A program made the translations under genes and the position numbers. The notes below the pieces were generated by a model. That model saw only the letters and a program-made list of their open reading frames with translations, was not told where the DNA came from and ran no database searches. A DNA stretch of 64,000 nt from Phaseolus vulgaris. Its lineage: Eukaryota; Streptophyta; Magnoliopsida; Fabales; Fabaceae. Location: contig NC_023749.2 in NCBI RefSeq assembly GCF_000499845.2, positions 39,412,368 through 39,476,367 on the forward strand, written 5' to 3'. Shown piece after piece: positions 1 through 10,294 of the stretch (positions are counted from its first letter, which is position 1; each line of letters begins with the position of its first letter).

Positions 1-2053
1 CCTTTTTCAAGGTTCTCTACCTTGGCTGCATCCGCTTTTATTGATGCCTCCAAGTTGGCCACCTTGAGCCTGTAGGGAACCAGCTTACTCTCCAGCTCGA
101 TTTTCTCTTGAGCTAGGAGGTGCAGTTTCTGGCGCAGATCGGAGGCCTCCTTGCGGGCAACCCTCAGCTCAGCACTCATGGCGTCCTCCACCCTTGACTG
201 ATCGATTTCTGCCATCATCAGATTGCAAGACAGTTTTTCTGCCTCAATCCTTATCAGGCGATTTTCCTCCTGGAGCGTTGAGATCTCGTCCTGAAGCTTC
301 TTGTTCGAGCTCTTCACAGCCTTCGTTATGATTAAGGGGAGGTCCTCTGTCATCATCTTTAGTTTAGCTGTGAAGGGCCCCCAGACTTCTTCGATCGAGG
401 GGGGAAGGCTCGCAGCTGCTGTTGGTGGAGGTGCTGAAGGAGCCTGGTGCTGACTTTCACCACCACCCTCTTGAGTTGGTAGAGCGAGGGGGGCTTCCTG
501 GCGTGGTGGTGAAGTGGGGGACTCGGTTATAAGTATCGGCGAGTTGTGGGCACCTTCATCCCCACCTGGTGCGTCCCCAGCAATAGAAGTGGTTGAAGGA
601 GGACCCTCTCTAGCAGATACGAACGGTGTGGAGGCGCTTGGAGGGTTCTCTATAAAGTTAGGCTCGCTACCTTCAACCACAGGGAGCGCGACCGCCAAGG
701 GTGTTGCTTGGACTGGCGGTGTTGGAGCTGGGGGAGAGGGCGGTGTTGGTGTTGGAAGAGCGGGTGGTGAAGAGGGTGCCACCCTTGTTCTTTTGGTGAC
801 AAGGTCGTCCTCAGTTGCCTCGTCATCCTCATCCTCTTAAACCACTTGAGGGGTTTTCCTTTTCGGCTTCCTCAAGATGAGCTTTTTTCGTTGAGGGGCG
901 GGCAATGTCTCTGGAGGAGCTGGACCTTGAGGAGCCGATCTGCCCTAGGCAGCGGCGATCTCCACCACCGAGTTGGGCACAGTTTGGGAACCCGTCGCCC
1001 GATGGTAGATAACAGAGATGCGAAATCAGTCCCAACACAAAACGAAAACCTAAGTGTCGAGGTAAAGGCTAACCTATATGAGCTTCGGGTTGGCCCTCGA
1101 AGAACTCGAAGGAGATTATTGAGGAGGTGGGAAAGGTGATGTTGGCGGCTGCTACTTTCTTCCAGAAAAGGCATAGATCTTTGTCTAGCTCGCCCATGGT
1201 GTCGGGACTTCTGGGCCTCCTAAAGCTCTCTTTGGCGTCTTTGTTCCCCTTGTGTACCCAGTACAAGGGGAAGCCGTCGAGCAGGGAAGAATCTTGGTCG
1301 TTGGCGCACACCTTCACGAATTTTCCTTTCCAATCTTCGTAAGATTGCTGGAAGATGCAGAGGATTGACCTCCCAGCAATCCCGTTCAGGCTAATCCAGA
1401 GGCGGTCTCTTGGATTCTTAGCTTCAAAGAGGAAGAGGAAAACGTCAACCGAAGCTGGCAATCCCAGGTGTGCGCACATGATCTGGAACGCCCTTACGAA
1501 CGCCCAACTGTTGGGATGAAGCTGGGCGGGGGCGATATCGAGCTCGGTTAATAGCTCCCTCTCGAAGCGAGTGAAGGGAAGTCGGAGCTTCACCTTCTTG
1601 AAGAACGTCGCGTAGAGGAAGCAGAACAGCTCGCCGTTGTTCGCTTTATCGTCGGCACAGATCGGCTCATCCGGGTGGCAAGGCAGCACGGCCATTTTGC
1701 TGTCATGCTCCTTATGGAATGAGAGCTCGGATTAGTCCCCTTTCCTTAGTCGGTGCACGCCCAACTCTGTGTTTATGGAAGAGGTTTTCTTTCAACAAAG
1801 CTGAGGTGGCCCAAGGGTAGAGTTTTTTGTAGTCTTTTGGAGGTAGGGAGGCACCTCCGGCGACTGGCGGAGTTGCCTGAGCAGGGATGGCGTGAGAAGT
1901 TGCGGGCCTCTCAGCCTGAGAAGAAGGAGCGCCAGATGCTCGTGTTGGGTCACGCACTGGTAAAGGATTTGTCCCAGGAGCAACCCTGCGTGCTTGGGGT
2001 GGAGGGTTTCGCGACGAAGAAGGGGGGTTCGCGGTGGACTTTGTATGAGCCAT
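1..2053 (-). pseudogene. Antisense ORF of element B (Transposase_28 domain plus coiled coil), broken
   Basis: Read on the minus strand, this begins at an ATG at 2053 with a Ser/Pro-rich N-terminus and a YPWA motif, then shifts frame near 1700. The domain continues at 1695-1069 with the motif FTRFERELLTELDIAPAQLH and then a PNSWAFVRAF stretch, which matches the putative gypsy-type transposon domain (Transposase_28) also encoded by A and I. A 5' splice site is visible at 1073, but the start of the next exon is lost. From about 1000 to 1 the same strand codes for a Pro/Ser/Thr-rich linker and then a heptad-rich coiled coil running off the window. An apparent 5'-leader intron lies at 2062-2300. 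Its function is unknown, and the frameshift makes this copy non-functional. Confidence 0.75.
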
Positions 2054-2061
2054 CGCAGGAA

Positions 2062-2300
2062 CTGCAAAGGAAAAAGGAAAGGGATGAACAAAGGTTACAG
2101 AGAACGACTCGATTGAGGACGAAGAAAGGAAAACGAACGAACGGGAGTTCGTTGTGACGAACGTAATGAAAGACGAAGTCCTAAGTTACGAGAGGGAAGA
2201 AAAGGAGAAAACAACCCACAACGTATGCACCAGGCAGATAATGGATGATGCGAATCGGTTAAAGTGCAGCAAATATCAACAGAAGAAGTAAAAGAGGTAC
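2062..2300 (-). other. Probable 5'-leader intron of the B antisense ORF
   Basis: On the minus strand, a donor aaaag|gtacct and a pyrimidine-rich acceptor ending tttgcag lie just before the ATG at 2053. The same arrangement precedes the ATG in A (17004-17215) and I (49946-50177). Splicing itself is inferred. Confidence 0.55.
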
Positions 2301-2624
2301 CTTTTGATGATCAGATGAGCGTTGAAGGGAGTTGGAGATTGAGAGGATTGAGGAACGTCGTGGGTTTGCAGAGAAAACTCAGAGCGTTTGAGAATGCAGA
2401 GAGATGATGAAACAGTGGAAATGAAAGGGTTTAAGGGTTTTTCAAACGTTTATGGAAGCGCAAACGACAGCTGAAGATGACCGTTGATGAAGCCACGTGT
2501 CGAGCGATTGGAAAAAGGGGGTTTGGTGAAGCGTCAGAAAAGTAGAGGGTACGAACGATTGGAATTCCGTGCCAACGCCACGTAGATCGATAGTGATGTG
2601 ACCTCTTAGTCTTTTCGCTGGACA

Positions 2625-2651
2625 AGTCTTCGCTTAAGACTGGGGGGCTTG
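2625..2651 (+). promoter_or_regulatory. Hairpin and polypurine tract of element B
   Basis: A six-base stem (agtctt / aagact, 2625-2641) with a five-base loop abuts the tract ggggggctt at 2642-2650, one base before the LTR. Polypurine tracts prime plus-strand DNA synthesis in LTR retrotransposons. The same stem and tract occur in A and I. Confidence 0.7.
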
Positions 2652-3591
2652 TGTACCGTCCAGGTAGTCGGAAGTGATGACGTGGCAGCAAGCGATAATG
2701 TAGGCGTGTTGAACGGGACACCTGGCTGGCAGAAGGGAAGGAAGTCGGGGGGCTCGTGCAGTCGCCAGTCGTTAAGTTGGCGTGCCCCGATCTCTAGCAT
2801 ACCTAAACCGGCAGTCACCAAGTTTGTGTCGTAGTCGCCGGATGTGAACCCAGGCGACAATGCGATCGGAGATCGCCGAGAGGAGGACATCGCCGAAAGA
2901 TCAGGAAAGCTTGTTCCAGGTTTTCGAAGCGAAGGATGAAGTTGTCAGATGGTCATTCCCTAGCTGGCCAGAGGTTGAGACCGGGGAACAGCTTACCCGG
3001 GCATGCACGATGAAGCAAGTGAAGCAGATCATGATGGCGGCCGGCGAGACCACAGGGAAGGTGTATATGATGACGCCCGTACTCGCCACACAGAAGAGAT
3101 CGCGCTCCAAGGCAGCTATGCACCGAGTTGCTCCTTGCATGGGTAACTAAGTCGAAAAGCCTGAAGAGTAAGAAGTGACGCTCAAGCAGAGGATGCTCCA
3201 GATGGTGACACGTGTACAGCTGGATGCGAGCCACGTGTTCAGATGTGTAACTGTCAGGAGAGAGAAAGTGCACAGGTATATAAGGGATTCTAACGAACTT
3301 CTGAGGTACGCGCGTTTTAGAATACTTCTTTTACGCTTGCGAGAACTTGAGTACGCTGAGAGAAAGCATTGCACAGTTCCTGGAGTTCTTAGTTTATCTT
3401 AGTATTTTGGTGGTTCAGTCGCTGACTTGAGCGTCGGAGCGCGATCGGCCGCAGCGGCGCCGTTCTGTCTTTTGCAGGTTCTTGAGGTGAATCAAGGTGA
3501 AGGATGGAAGCTAGCACGGTGCAAAGCCGATCCAGAGGAAGCTACCTTTGACGAGGCAAGGCTCTTGCGTTCTGGTCAACAGGCAGGATCA
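2652..3591 (+). repeat. 3' LTR of element B (940 bp)
   Basis: It begins tgtaccgtcc and ends ggcaggatca, giving TG...CA termini. It shares its start with the solo LTRs at 20056 and 31353 (tgtaccgccctgg) and its end with them too, so it is a diverged member of the same family. A TATA-like tatataag at about 3277 is the likely core promoter. Confidence 0.88.
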
Positions 3592-5231
3592 CTTTTCATC
3601 CATGGACTTCGTGTAAAATATACAATTATTCACTTCGTACGCTGTATATGAGATGACATCAAACTTCAATCCAACAGCCAACCAGGTCAAGGTCTCTGAT
3701 GCCGTTGAATCCTTGAACACCTCGTCTTTAAACCAAGGCATGAAAGTTCTATTATGTTCCATCAAGACCCATTTCTCTGCTTGTCTTGGGTTATTTGCCT
3801 TCACAATGGCTTTATGAGCTTCTATGTATGGTACAACTTCATCTGTGTTATTCAATATGTAAAAATGTGCTTGCAAGACTTCTGATCGAGATTTGCTTAC
3901 AATATTCACACCACGTAAACATTTACTTGTAGAACGCCTGTGGTGCCATGAATTAGCTGGAACACCTATTGGATTTGCTTTTGTCATGTACTCTGAACAA
4001 AATTCAATACTTTCTTCAGCTATGTACCTTTCAATCATTGAACCCTCTGGACGATAATGATTTTTCACATAACCTTTCAAAATTTTCATATACCGCTCAA
4101 CAGGATACATCCATCTTAAGTACACTGGTCCACACAATCTAGCCTCTCTTACCAGATGCACAACTAGATGAACCATGATGTCAAAAAAAGACGGAGGAAA
4201 AAACATCTCCCATTCACACAAGATAACAACAATTTCATTTTGAAGTTCATCTAGTTTTGAGGGATCAATGACTTTACAACAGATGGAAGAGAAGAATGAC
4301 ACAAACGGGTTATGGTATGTCTAACATTTTTTGGTAAGATCCCACGGATAGCTACCGGCAACAACTGTTGCATCAAGATGTGACAATCATGAGACTTCAA
4401 CCCAATTAACTTCAAATCTTGCATTGACACTAGGCTCTTCACATTTGAGGAATGTCCTTGTGGCACTTTCACACCTTTTAGACATTGACAAAAACTAATT
4501 TTTTCATCTTTTAACATTGTGTAACAGGCTGGGGGCAAATATGTACGCTTACCCATTTCTATGGGTGCCAACTCGTCGCGTATGTTCATCTCAATCAAAT
4601 CTAAACGAGCATTTAGACCATCCTTCGTCTTCCCGTTAATGTTAAGAAGTGTACCAATTAAGCTATCACACACATTCTTCTCAACATGCATTACATTTAT
4701 ACAATGTCTAACTTCTAACCTCAACCAGTACGGAAGATCAAAGAAGATTGATTTCTTCTTCCAAATATTTGTCACATATGACTTTTTTTTTTACTTACCG
4801 AAGGTGTGGTCTATGTTATTTACCTTTTTGTAAACCTCAACACCGGTTAATGGAGTTGGTGGACCACTACCCTCTTGGTGTCCATTAAAGGCTTTTTTCA
4901 ACCTCCGGTAAGGATGATGACTTCTAAGAAACCTCCGATGCCGAAGATATACTGTTTTCCTTCCATGTTTCAATTGTTGAGAAGCAGTGTCTTCTTCGCA
5001 TATTGGACACGCTTTGTGACCCTTAACACTATAACCTGATAAGTTACCATATGCCGGAAAGTCATTGATGCTGCAAAATAACATGGCATGAAGCTTGAAA
5101 GTTTCATCAGCAAATCCGTCAAATACTTCGACACCCTGGTCCCACATTAACTTCAAATCTTCAAGTAGGGGACTTAGATAAACATCAATATCATTCCCTG
5201 GTTGTTTCGGACTGGATATCATCATAGACAA
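3592..5231 (-). pseudogene. CACTA TNP2-type transposase, C-terminal part
   Basis: Three minus-strand blocks are seen. Block 5231-4791 continues the reading frame that stops at 18922 on the far side of element A, and contains a Cys-X2-Cys motif (ACPICEED). Block 4775-4251 continues the Transposase_21-like region after what looks like a short A/T-rich intron near 4750-4799. Block 4302-3592 carries a DUF4218-like region (FFPPSFFDIMVHL, then a YLRWMYPVERYM stretch) and the beginning of a DUF4216-like domain. Blocks two and three overlap in different frames near 4290, which indicates a one-base frameshift. The C-terminus is removed by element B. Family names are from recall of CACTA transposases. 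Confidence 0.85.
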
Positions 5232-6430
5232 TGTACCGTCCCATATCCGGGCGTTGACTAAGTCAAGGTCAAAGTCAACTGCTGGAGAGACAAAGTCAAC
5301 ACAAGGCGTCGCCTGGGTGGAGAGACGCCAAGAGGAAGCGTCGCCAAGGCAAGGCGTCGCCTAGGTGAAGGCGTCGCCTAACCAGGGTGTCGCCAGATCA
5401 AACAGTGCTAAAGCAAGGCAATCACGGTGTGGTTCCCCGATACCCATGGGTAGGAAAGACCATGGAGGGAGCGACGTCGTGGGAAAGCCTCAGGTCCCGA
5501 TATCTCCGAAAAGTGATAAAGAGAAGGAAAAGGTGGCTTCAAGGCCATAGTAATAGTACCAGTGAAGGGCAGCCTGACTCGTGAAGTGCTCCTGCCGCCC
5601 CAGAGACGCCCGTGGGGCCGATACGACTCAAGAGGAAAGTCACGCCCAGGGCAACCGGGTGCAGAGTACAAAAGGAAGGCAGATACGCTCTCAAAGTAAG
5701 TGACTAGATACTTGGGGGCATGAGTTGGCACCCAAAAAGTCACCCCTAGTGCAGTAGCACTCCCAGCAGAAGGACTCACACGTAGAAATGTCCCCAGGTG
5801 GGCCGAAGCGCCCCTAGATGGGGTCATGGCGTCGTGAGGCCCTCCACGTGTACGACAGCCATGCCAGAATAGAAACACCCTTTAGTCAGGTGCCAGGTAA
5901 TTAAAAGTCATTCAATACAGTTTCCCTTTCGAGCATTCAGGTACTATAATGGCTCCCGAGCGTTTCAACGTCTTAAATGCGCTACGTTTTCTAATTAAGC
6001 GCTTTAATGAGTGCGTTACGTTTGTGATTAAAAGCGCTTTAAGGCGCTTTAAATGCTTGGGTAGTTTAAATAGCGTAGAGAATGTGGGAAAAAGGGTTGG
6101 AACTTTCGGCAAATTTATCAGAGAACTCTCTAGTTGCTTGCTCGTGCTTCAAGGTTACGTACAAGTGACTAATTTTTGCCTGAAAGAGACAACACACAGA
6201 TATACACAGTTCTTTTACCACCTTCAGAGTGCCATACGCGGTGCTCAGACACGCAGGTGGACAGTTTTTGGTGTTTCTTGCTGGCTGACTTGAGCGTCGG
6301 AGTGCACACGTCCGCTAGGGCGCCCTTTTGTCCTCTTTTTTGCAGGAATCCACAGGCAACCAGTGGGAAGGAGTCCCTAGCTGACGGTTGAGGTCGCGCA
6401 CGAGGACGTCCCGGTCAACCGGACGGAACA
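5232..6430 (+). repeat. 5' LTR of element A
   Basis: It runs from tgtaccgtcccatatccggg to ggacggaaca (1199 bp). It contains several copies of the near-palindrome ggcgtcgcc within the first 200 bp and an array of gcgctttaa-type words at about 5975-6070 that may include the promoter. A 156-codon antisense open frame (5878-5408) recurs in the 3' LTR. Confidence 0.95.
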
Positions 6431-6432
6431 TT

Positions 6433-6450
6433 TGGCGCCCACCGTGGGGC
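6433..6450 (+). promoter_or_regulatory. Primer-binding site, tRNA-Lys(CUU)
   Basis: Two bases after the LTR the sequence reads tggcgcccaccgtggggc. This is the complement of the 3' end of plant tRNA-Lys(CUU), including CCA, over 18 nt (tRNA sequence from memory). It primes minus-strand DNA synthesis. The same site, reversed, is present in element G at 44515-44532. Confidence 0.85.
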
Positions 6451-6529
6451 CGATATAAAACATCAGTCCCATCACAAGTTCGAGAAAATCTACCAGATTA
6501 CAGTAGCGTTGAAGGAGGTTGGAGTGACA

Positions 6530-7646
6530 ATGGCCCCCACTAGACGAAGAGCAGCACGCGCAGCCCCAGCAGACCTATCCATGCAGCAGGTCCTGGAAAT
6601 AATGAGGGGGCTGCAGCAGGACATGGCGGATTCGAAAATGGAGCAGGAACGCATGCAGGCAGACCTTGACGCCTCGCATGAGCGGAACGAAGAGCTCCAC
6701 CGTGTGAATGAGGAGTTGCGCCAGGGCCTGAGAAACGATAGGAGGCGGCCTGGGCATGACGAGATGGAGAACCATTCCCCACCAAGGGAGTTTTCCACTC
6801 CTTTCTCACAGGAGATCCTAGACGCAGCGATCCCGAACACGTTCGCGGGACCCAAGGTGATCTTCACCGGGATGGAGGACCCAGAGACGCACCTGGCTGC
6901 ATTTCACACGCAGATGGTCCTGATAGGCGGTTCTAATGCTGCCAAGTGCAAGCTCTTCATGAGCACCTATGGACTGGTTCATTAGCCTCCCAGAAGGTCA
7001 TATCACATCTTTCCGCCAATTGTCGCGATTGTTCCGAGAACAGTACTCACACCGCCGGTCTCCTACGACCTGTTCGACGTGAAGCAATATCAGGGGGAGA
7101 CCCTGAAGGAGTATATCAATCGCTTCGGGGCCCAGGTCGTGAAGGTTGGCACAACAGAGGAGCCTATGATCGTGTACGCATTTGTGAAAGGCGTGTACCC
7201 CGGCCCCTTCGGAGAATCCATTATCCGCAATCGCCCTAGGACTTTCGCTGAATTACGGCGCAGGGCGGTAGAGCATATTGCTTCGGAAGGGGAGGTATGT
7301 GTGAAGTGCACCAGCGCCGTGCCCTCACGCCCGAGGGGACCGGCGCGAGTTCAACCCGTCAGAGTCAATGAGACCACGACGGGGAGAAAGAAGCCAGAGG
7401 CGAGACGCCCCTACGAGGCCAGAAAGCCCCAGCCCCGGGGCCCAGCAGGAGGCGAACGCCCCGCCAGAGAAAGAGCAAGACCGGCGAGGTACAACTTCGT
7501 GGTTGAGTTGAAGGATCTGATCGCCGTGCCCAACATAGCTGAGAGGCTGAGGCGACCGGCGAAGATCGACAAGGTGTTAGGGCCCCGTAAAGACTCTTGA
7601 TGCGAATTCCACGAGGCTTTCGGGCACCAAATTGATAATTGCCTGT
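6530..7646 (+). pseudogene. gag of element A, broken by frameshift and stop
   Basis: This encodes the structural protein of the retrotransposon particle. The ATG at 6530 opens with an Arg/Ala-rich stretch and then a Met/Glu-rich coiled coil. The capsid-like part includes PREFSTPFSQEI and KCKLFMST. Compared with the gag of G, a small deletion after KCKLFMST (about 6965) shifts the frame. The frame resumes at 7079 (KQYQGETLKEYINRF) and runs through an Arg/Pro-rich basic region. A TGA at 7598-7600 interrupts it where G has a Trp codon. Just after comes a Cys-His-rich motif (CEFHEAFGHQIDNC), the likely zinc knuckle, leading directly into the protease frame. Confidence 0.85.
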
Positions 7647-7648
7647 CG

Positions 7649-10294
7649 TTGGGCTACCAGCTAGATGAGCTGGTGAGGACTGGGTTTTTGAAAGATTATG
7701 TCGCAGATTCCCCAACGACCGCCACCTTGCCGCCGCCGGCAGATGAGCCAGCACACGAGATGCCTGTGCTTGGCGAGGTCCACACCATTGCTGGAGGTTT
7801 TTCCGGCGGAGGACCCACCGCCTCCCAGCGGAAGAAATACGCGAGGGGGGTAAATTCAATCGAAGAGAGGCTCTCGGGGGAGCCTTGGGAGTCAGATATT
7901 GTGTTCACAAGAAGAGACCTCCGAGATGTGGTACCCCACGACAACGACCCCGTTGTCATCTCAGTTGTCACAGCTGGAAGGAAGGTCCACAGAGTACTTG
8001 TTGATCAAGGAAGCTCGGCAGACGTCATGTTTCTGTCGACCTTTAATAAGTTACGGTTGTCCCCCGATCTGCTGAGTCCCTATACGGGATGTTTGTATGG
8101 GTTCGGGGATAACCAGGTAGAAGTCCGGGGGTACCTGGAGTTGAGGACTACGTTCACAGACGGAGAGGCCTCCCGTACTGAGAGCATCCGGTACCTCGTC
8201 GTGAACGCTAATTCTGCCTACAATATTTTGCTGGGCAGACCAGCGTTAAACCGCCTGAGTGTGGTGTCCTCCACCCGTCACATGAAGATGAAGCTGCCGG
8301 ACCTCAGTGGCCGGGTGACAGTCATCAGGTCAGACCAGGAGGAGGCGAGGAAATGCTATGAAAACAGCCTGAAAACGAAGAGAGGCGTATTCATGGTGTA
8401 TGAACGTCCGCCGAGCGTGGACGCGACGATGATTGAGGCGACGCCCGCTGGGCTGACGCCTGAAGAGGTCATAGCGGAGAGGGCGATGCCCGAAGCACAT
8501 GTGCAAATGGAGGGAGGCCCTGACGACACGGCGCCCGTGGAAGAGGCGACGCCCATGGAAGAGGCGGCGCCTGTCGAAGATAATAGCAGAGAGCATCCTG
8601 TGGCTAGCGCCGTAGAAAGGGAGATTTACGGCAAGACTTTCAAGTTAGGAAGTTCGCTAAGCCCAGAAGAACAGGAGGGGGTGGCAGAAGTGATTTCGCG
8701 CCACCTGGACGCCTTCACATGGTCCGCCTCGGACATGCCAGGCATCGACCCCGATTTCCTGTGTCACCACCTCAGCATGGACGCCACGGTCCGCCCCGTG
8801 CGTCAGAGAAGGAGAAAGTTCAATGAGGAACGACAACAGGTGGTGAAAGACGAAACGCAAAAGCTGTTGAGCGCTGGCCACATCAGGGAGATTCAGTACC
8901 CTGAATGGCTCACCAACGTCGTCTTGGTGAAAAAGGCGAACGGAAAGTGGAGGATGTGTGTTGACTTCACGGACCTGAATAAGGCATGCCCAAAGGACTC
9001 GTATCCGCTGCCCAGCATCGACGCCTTAGTAGACAGTGCGTCCGGCAGCAAGGTGCTAAGTTTCCTGGACGCCTTTTCAGGGTACAACCAAATCAGGATG
9101 CACCCAAGAGACGAGAGCAAGACTGCATTCATGACTGAGACATGCAGTTACTGCTATAAGGTGATGCCCTTCGGGCTGAAAAATGCGGGCGCCACGTACC
9201 AGAGGCTAATGGACAAGGTCCTGGCGCCAATGCTTGGGAGGAATGTGTACGCTTATGTAGACGACATGGTGGTGGCGTCGCAAGACAGGGTGCAGCACAT
9301 GGCAGACCTGGAGGAGTTGTTCCACACAATATCCAAGTACCGCCTCAAGTTGAACCCCGAGAAGTGTGTTTTCCGGGTAGAGGCCGGTAAGTTCTTGGGT
9401 TTTTTGCTCACCGAGAGGGGGATAGAGGCGAACCCCGACAAATGTGCGGCTATTATCGCCATGCGGAGCCCAACATCGGTAAAGGAGGTGCAACAGTTGA
9501 CAGGGCGAATGGCGGCGCTCTCGAGGTTTGTTTTCGCCGGAGGAGAAAAGGGGCACCCGTACTTCCAGTGCCTCAAGAGAAACAGTCGCTTTGCATGGAC
9601 TGATGAATGCGAAGCGGCTTTCATTAACCTGAAGGAGTACCTGGCGACGCCACCGGTCCTCCGCAAGCCGGTAACAGGTGTGCCCCTCCGGTTGTATTTT
9701 ACTGTAACGGAGCGGGCCATCAGTTCTGTGTTGGTCCAAGAGCTGGACCAGAGTCAGAAGCCCATCTACTTCGTAAGCAAGGCCTTACAGGGGGCTGAGA
9801 CGAGGTACCAAGCACTAGAGAAGGCGGCGCTGGCGGTAGTGTTCTCTGCTAGGAGGCTCCGTCATTACTTCCACAGTTTTACGGTGGTGGTGATGACCAA
9901 TCTCCCTATACAGAAAGTGCTGCAGAAACCTGATGTGGCAGGAAGAATGGTACGCTGGGCAGTGGAACTGTCAGAATTCGACATCCAGTACGAGCCTAGA
10001 GGATCCATCAAAGGGCAGGTGTACGCAGATTTTGTAGCAGAACTTTCGCCCGGAGGTGAGCAAGAGGTGGAAGCGAGTTCGCAGTGGCTGCTCTCGGTTG
10101 ATGGCTCTTCAAACCAACAAGGGAGCGGTGCAGGAATAGTCTTGGAGGGACCCGACGGCATACTGATCGAGCAGGCCTTGCGTTTCGCCTTCAAGGCAAG
10201 TAACAATCAGGCAGAATATGAAGCCCTGATAGCAGGAATGCTCTTGGCCAAGGAGATGGGCGCACAGAACCTCCTGGTGAAGAGCGACTCTTAG
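7649..10294 (+). CDS. Pol of element A: protease, reverse transcriptase, RNase H, start of second RNase H
   Basis: This is an 881-codon open frame that matures gag/pol and copies RNA to DNA. In order it carries an aspartic protease with the active-site motif VDQGSSADVMF (Asp119) and a Glu/Pro/Ala-rich linker (about residues 250-320). Next is reverse transcriptase, with SFLDAFSGYNQI (Asp474) and YVDDM (Asp538-539). The RT-linked RNase H follows (LYFTVTERAISSVL onward). After a connector, the first part of a second, archaeal-type RNase H has Asp818 (SVDGSSN), Glu856 and Asp880. Tat elements are known for this second RNase H. A TAG at 10292-10294 cuts the domain; the homologous G codon is Gln. 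The first Met is arbitrary because the frame continues from gag. RT motifs are all intact. Confidence 0.92.
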   Translation: MGYQLDELVRTGFLKDYVADSPTTATLPPPADEPAHEMPVLGEVHTIAGGFSGGGPTASQRKKYARGVNSIEERLSGEPWESDIVFTRRDLRDVVPHDNDPVVISVVTAGRKVHRVLVDQGSSADVMFLSTFNKLRLSPDLLSPYTGCLYGFGDNQVEVRGYLELRTTFTDGEASRTESIRYLVVNANSAYNILLGRPALNRLSVVSSTRHMKMKLPDLSGRVTVIRSDQEEARKCYENSLKTKRGVFMVYERPPSVDATMIEATPAGLTPEEVIAERAMPEAHVQMEGGPDDTAPVEEATPMEEAAPVEDNSREHPVASAVEREIYGKTFKLGSSLSPEEQEGVAEVISRHLDAFTWSASDMPGIDPDFLCHHLSMDATVRPVRQRRRKFNEERQQVVKDETQKLLSAGHIREIQYPEWLTNVVLVKKANGKWRMCVDFTDLNKACPKDSYPLPSIDALVDSASGSKVLSFLDAFSGYNQIRMHPRDESKTAFMTETCSYCYKVMPFGLKNAGATYQRLMDKVLAPMLGRNVYAYVDDMVVASQDRVQHMADLEELFHTISKYRLKLNPEKCVFRVEAGKFLGFLLTERGIEANPDKCAAIIAMRSPTSVKEVQQLTGRMAALSRFVFAGGEKGHPYFQCLKRNSRFAWTDECEAAFINLKEYLATPPVLRKPVTGVPLRLYFTVTERAISSVLVQELDQSQKPIYFVSKALQGAETRYQALEKAALAVVFSARRLRHYFHSFTVVVMTNLPIQKVLQKPDVAGRMVRWAVELSEFDIQYEPRGSIKGQVYADFVAELSPGGEQEVEASSQWLLSVDGSSNQQGSGAGIVLEGPDGILIEQALRFAFKASNNQAEYEALIAGMLLAKEMGAQNLLVKSDS

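Larger units (their letters stand above)
1..3591 (+). mobile_element. Tat-type Ty3/gypsy retrotransposon B, 3' part only
   Basis: The 5' LTR, gag and pol lie to the left of the window. What is seen is an antisense ORF (minus strand, 1-2053), a G-rich polypurine tract and a 3' LTR ending in ggcaggatca at 3591. The order antisense ORF, polypurine tract, LTR is the same as in elements A and I here and fits Tat-lineage elements, which often carry an extra antisense ORF after pol. Sequence after 3591 returns in frame to the CACTA transposase gene, so B inserted there. The expected target duplication, ctttt at 3592-3596, needs the left flank to confirm. Confidence 0.85.

Noticed and set aside
2860..3273. 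Overlapping open frames of about 100 codons in the B LTR
   Set aside because: They are not preserved in the related LTRs at 20056, 31353 or 48729.
8330..8596. Minus-strand frames opposite the protease-RT linker
   Set aside because: They are shadows of a GC-rich, repetitive coding region and do not recur intact in G or I.
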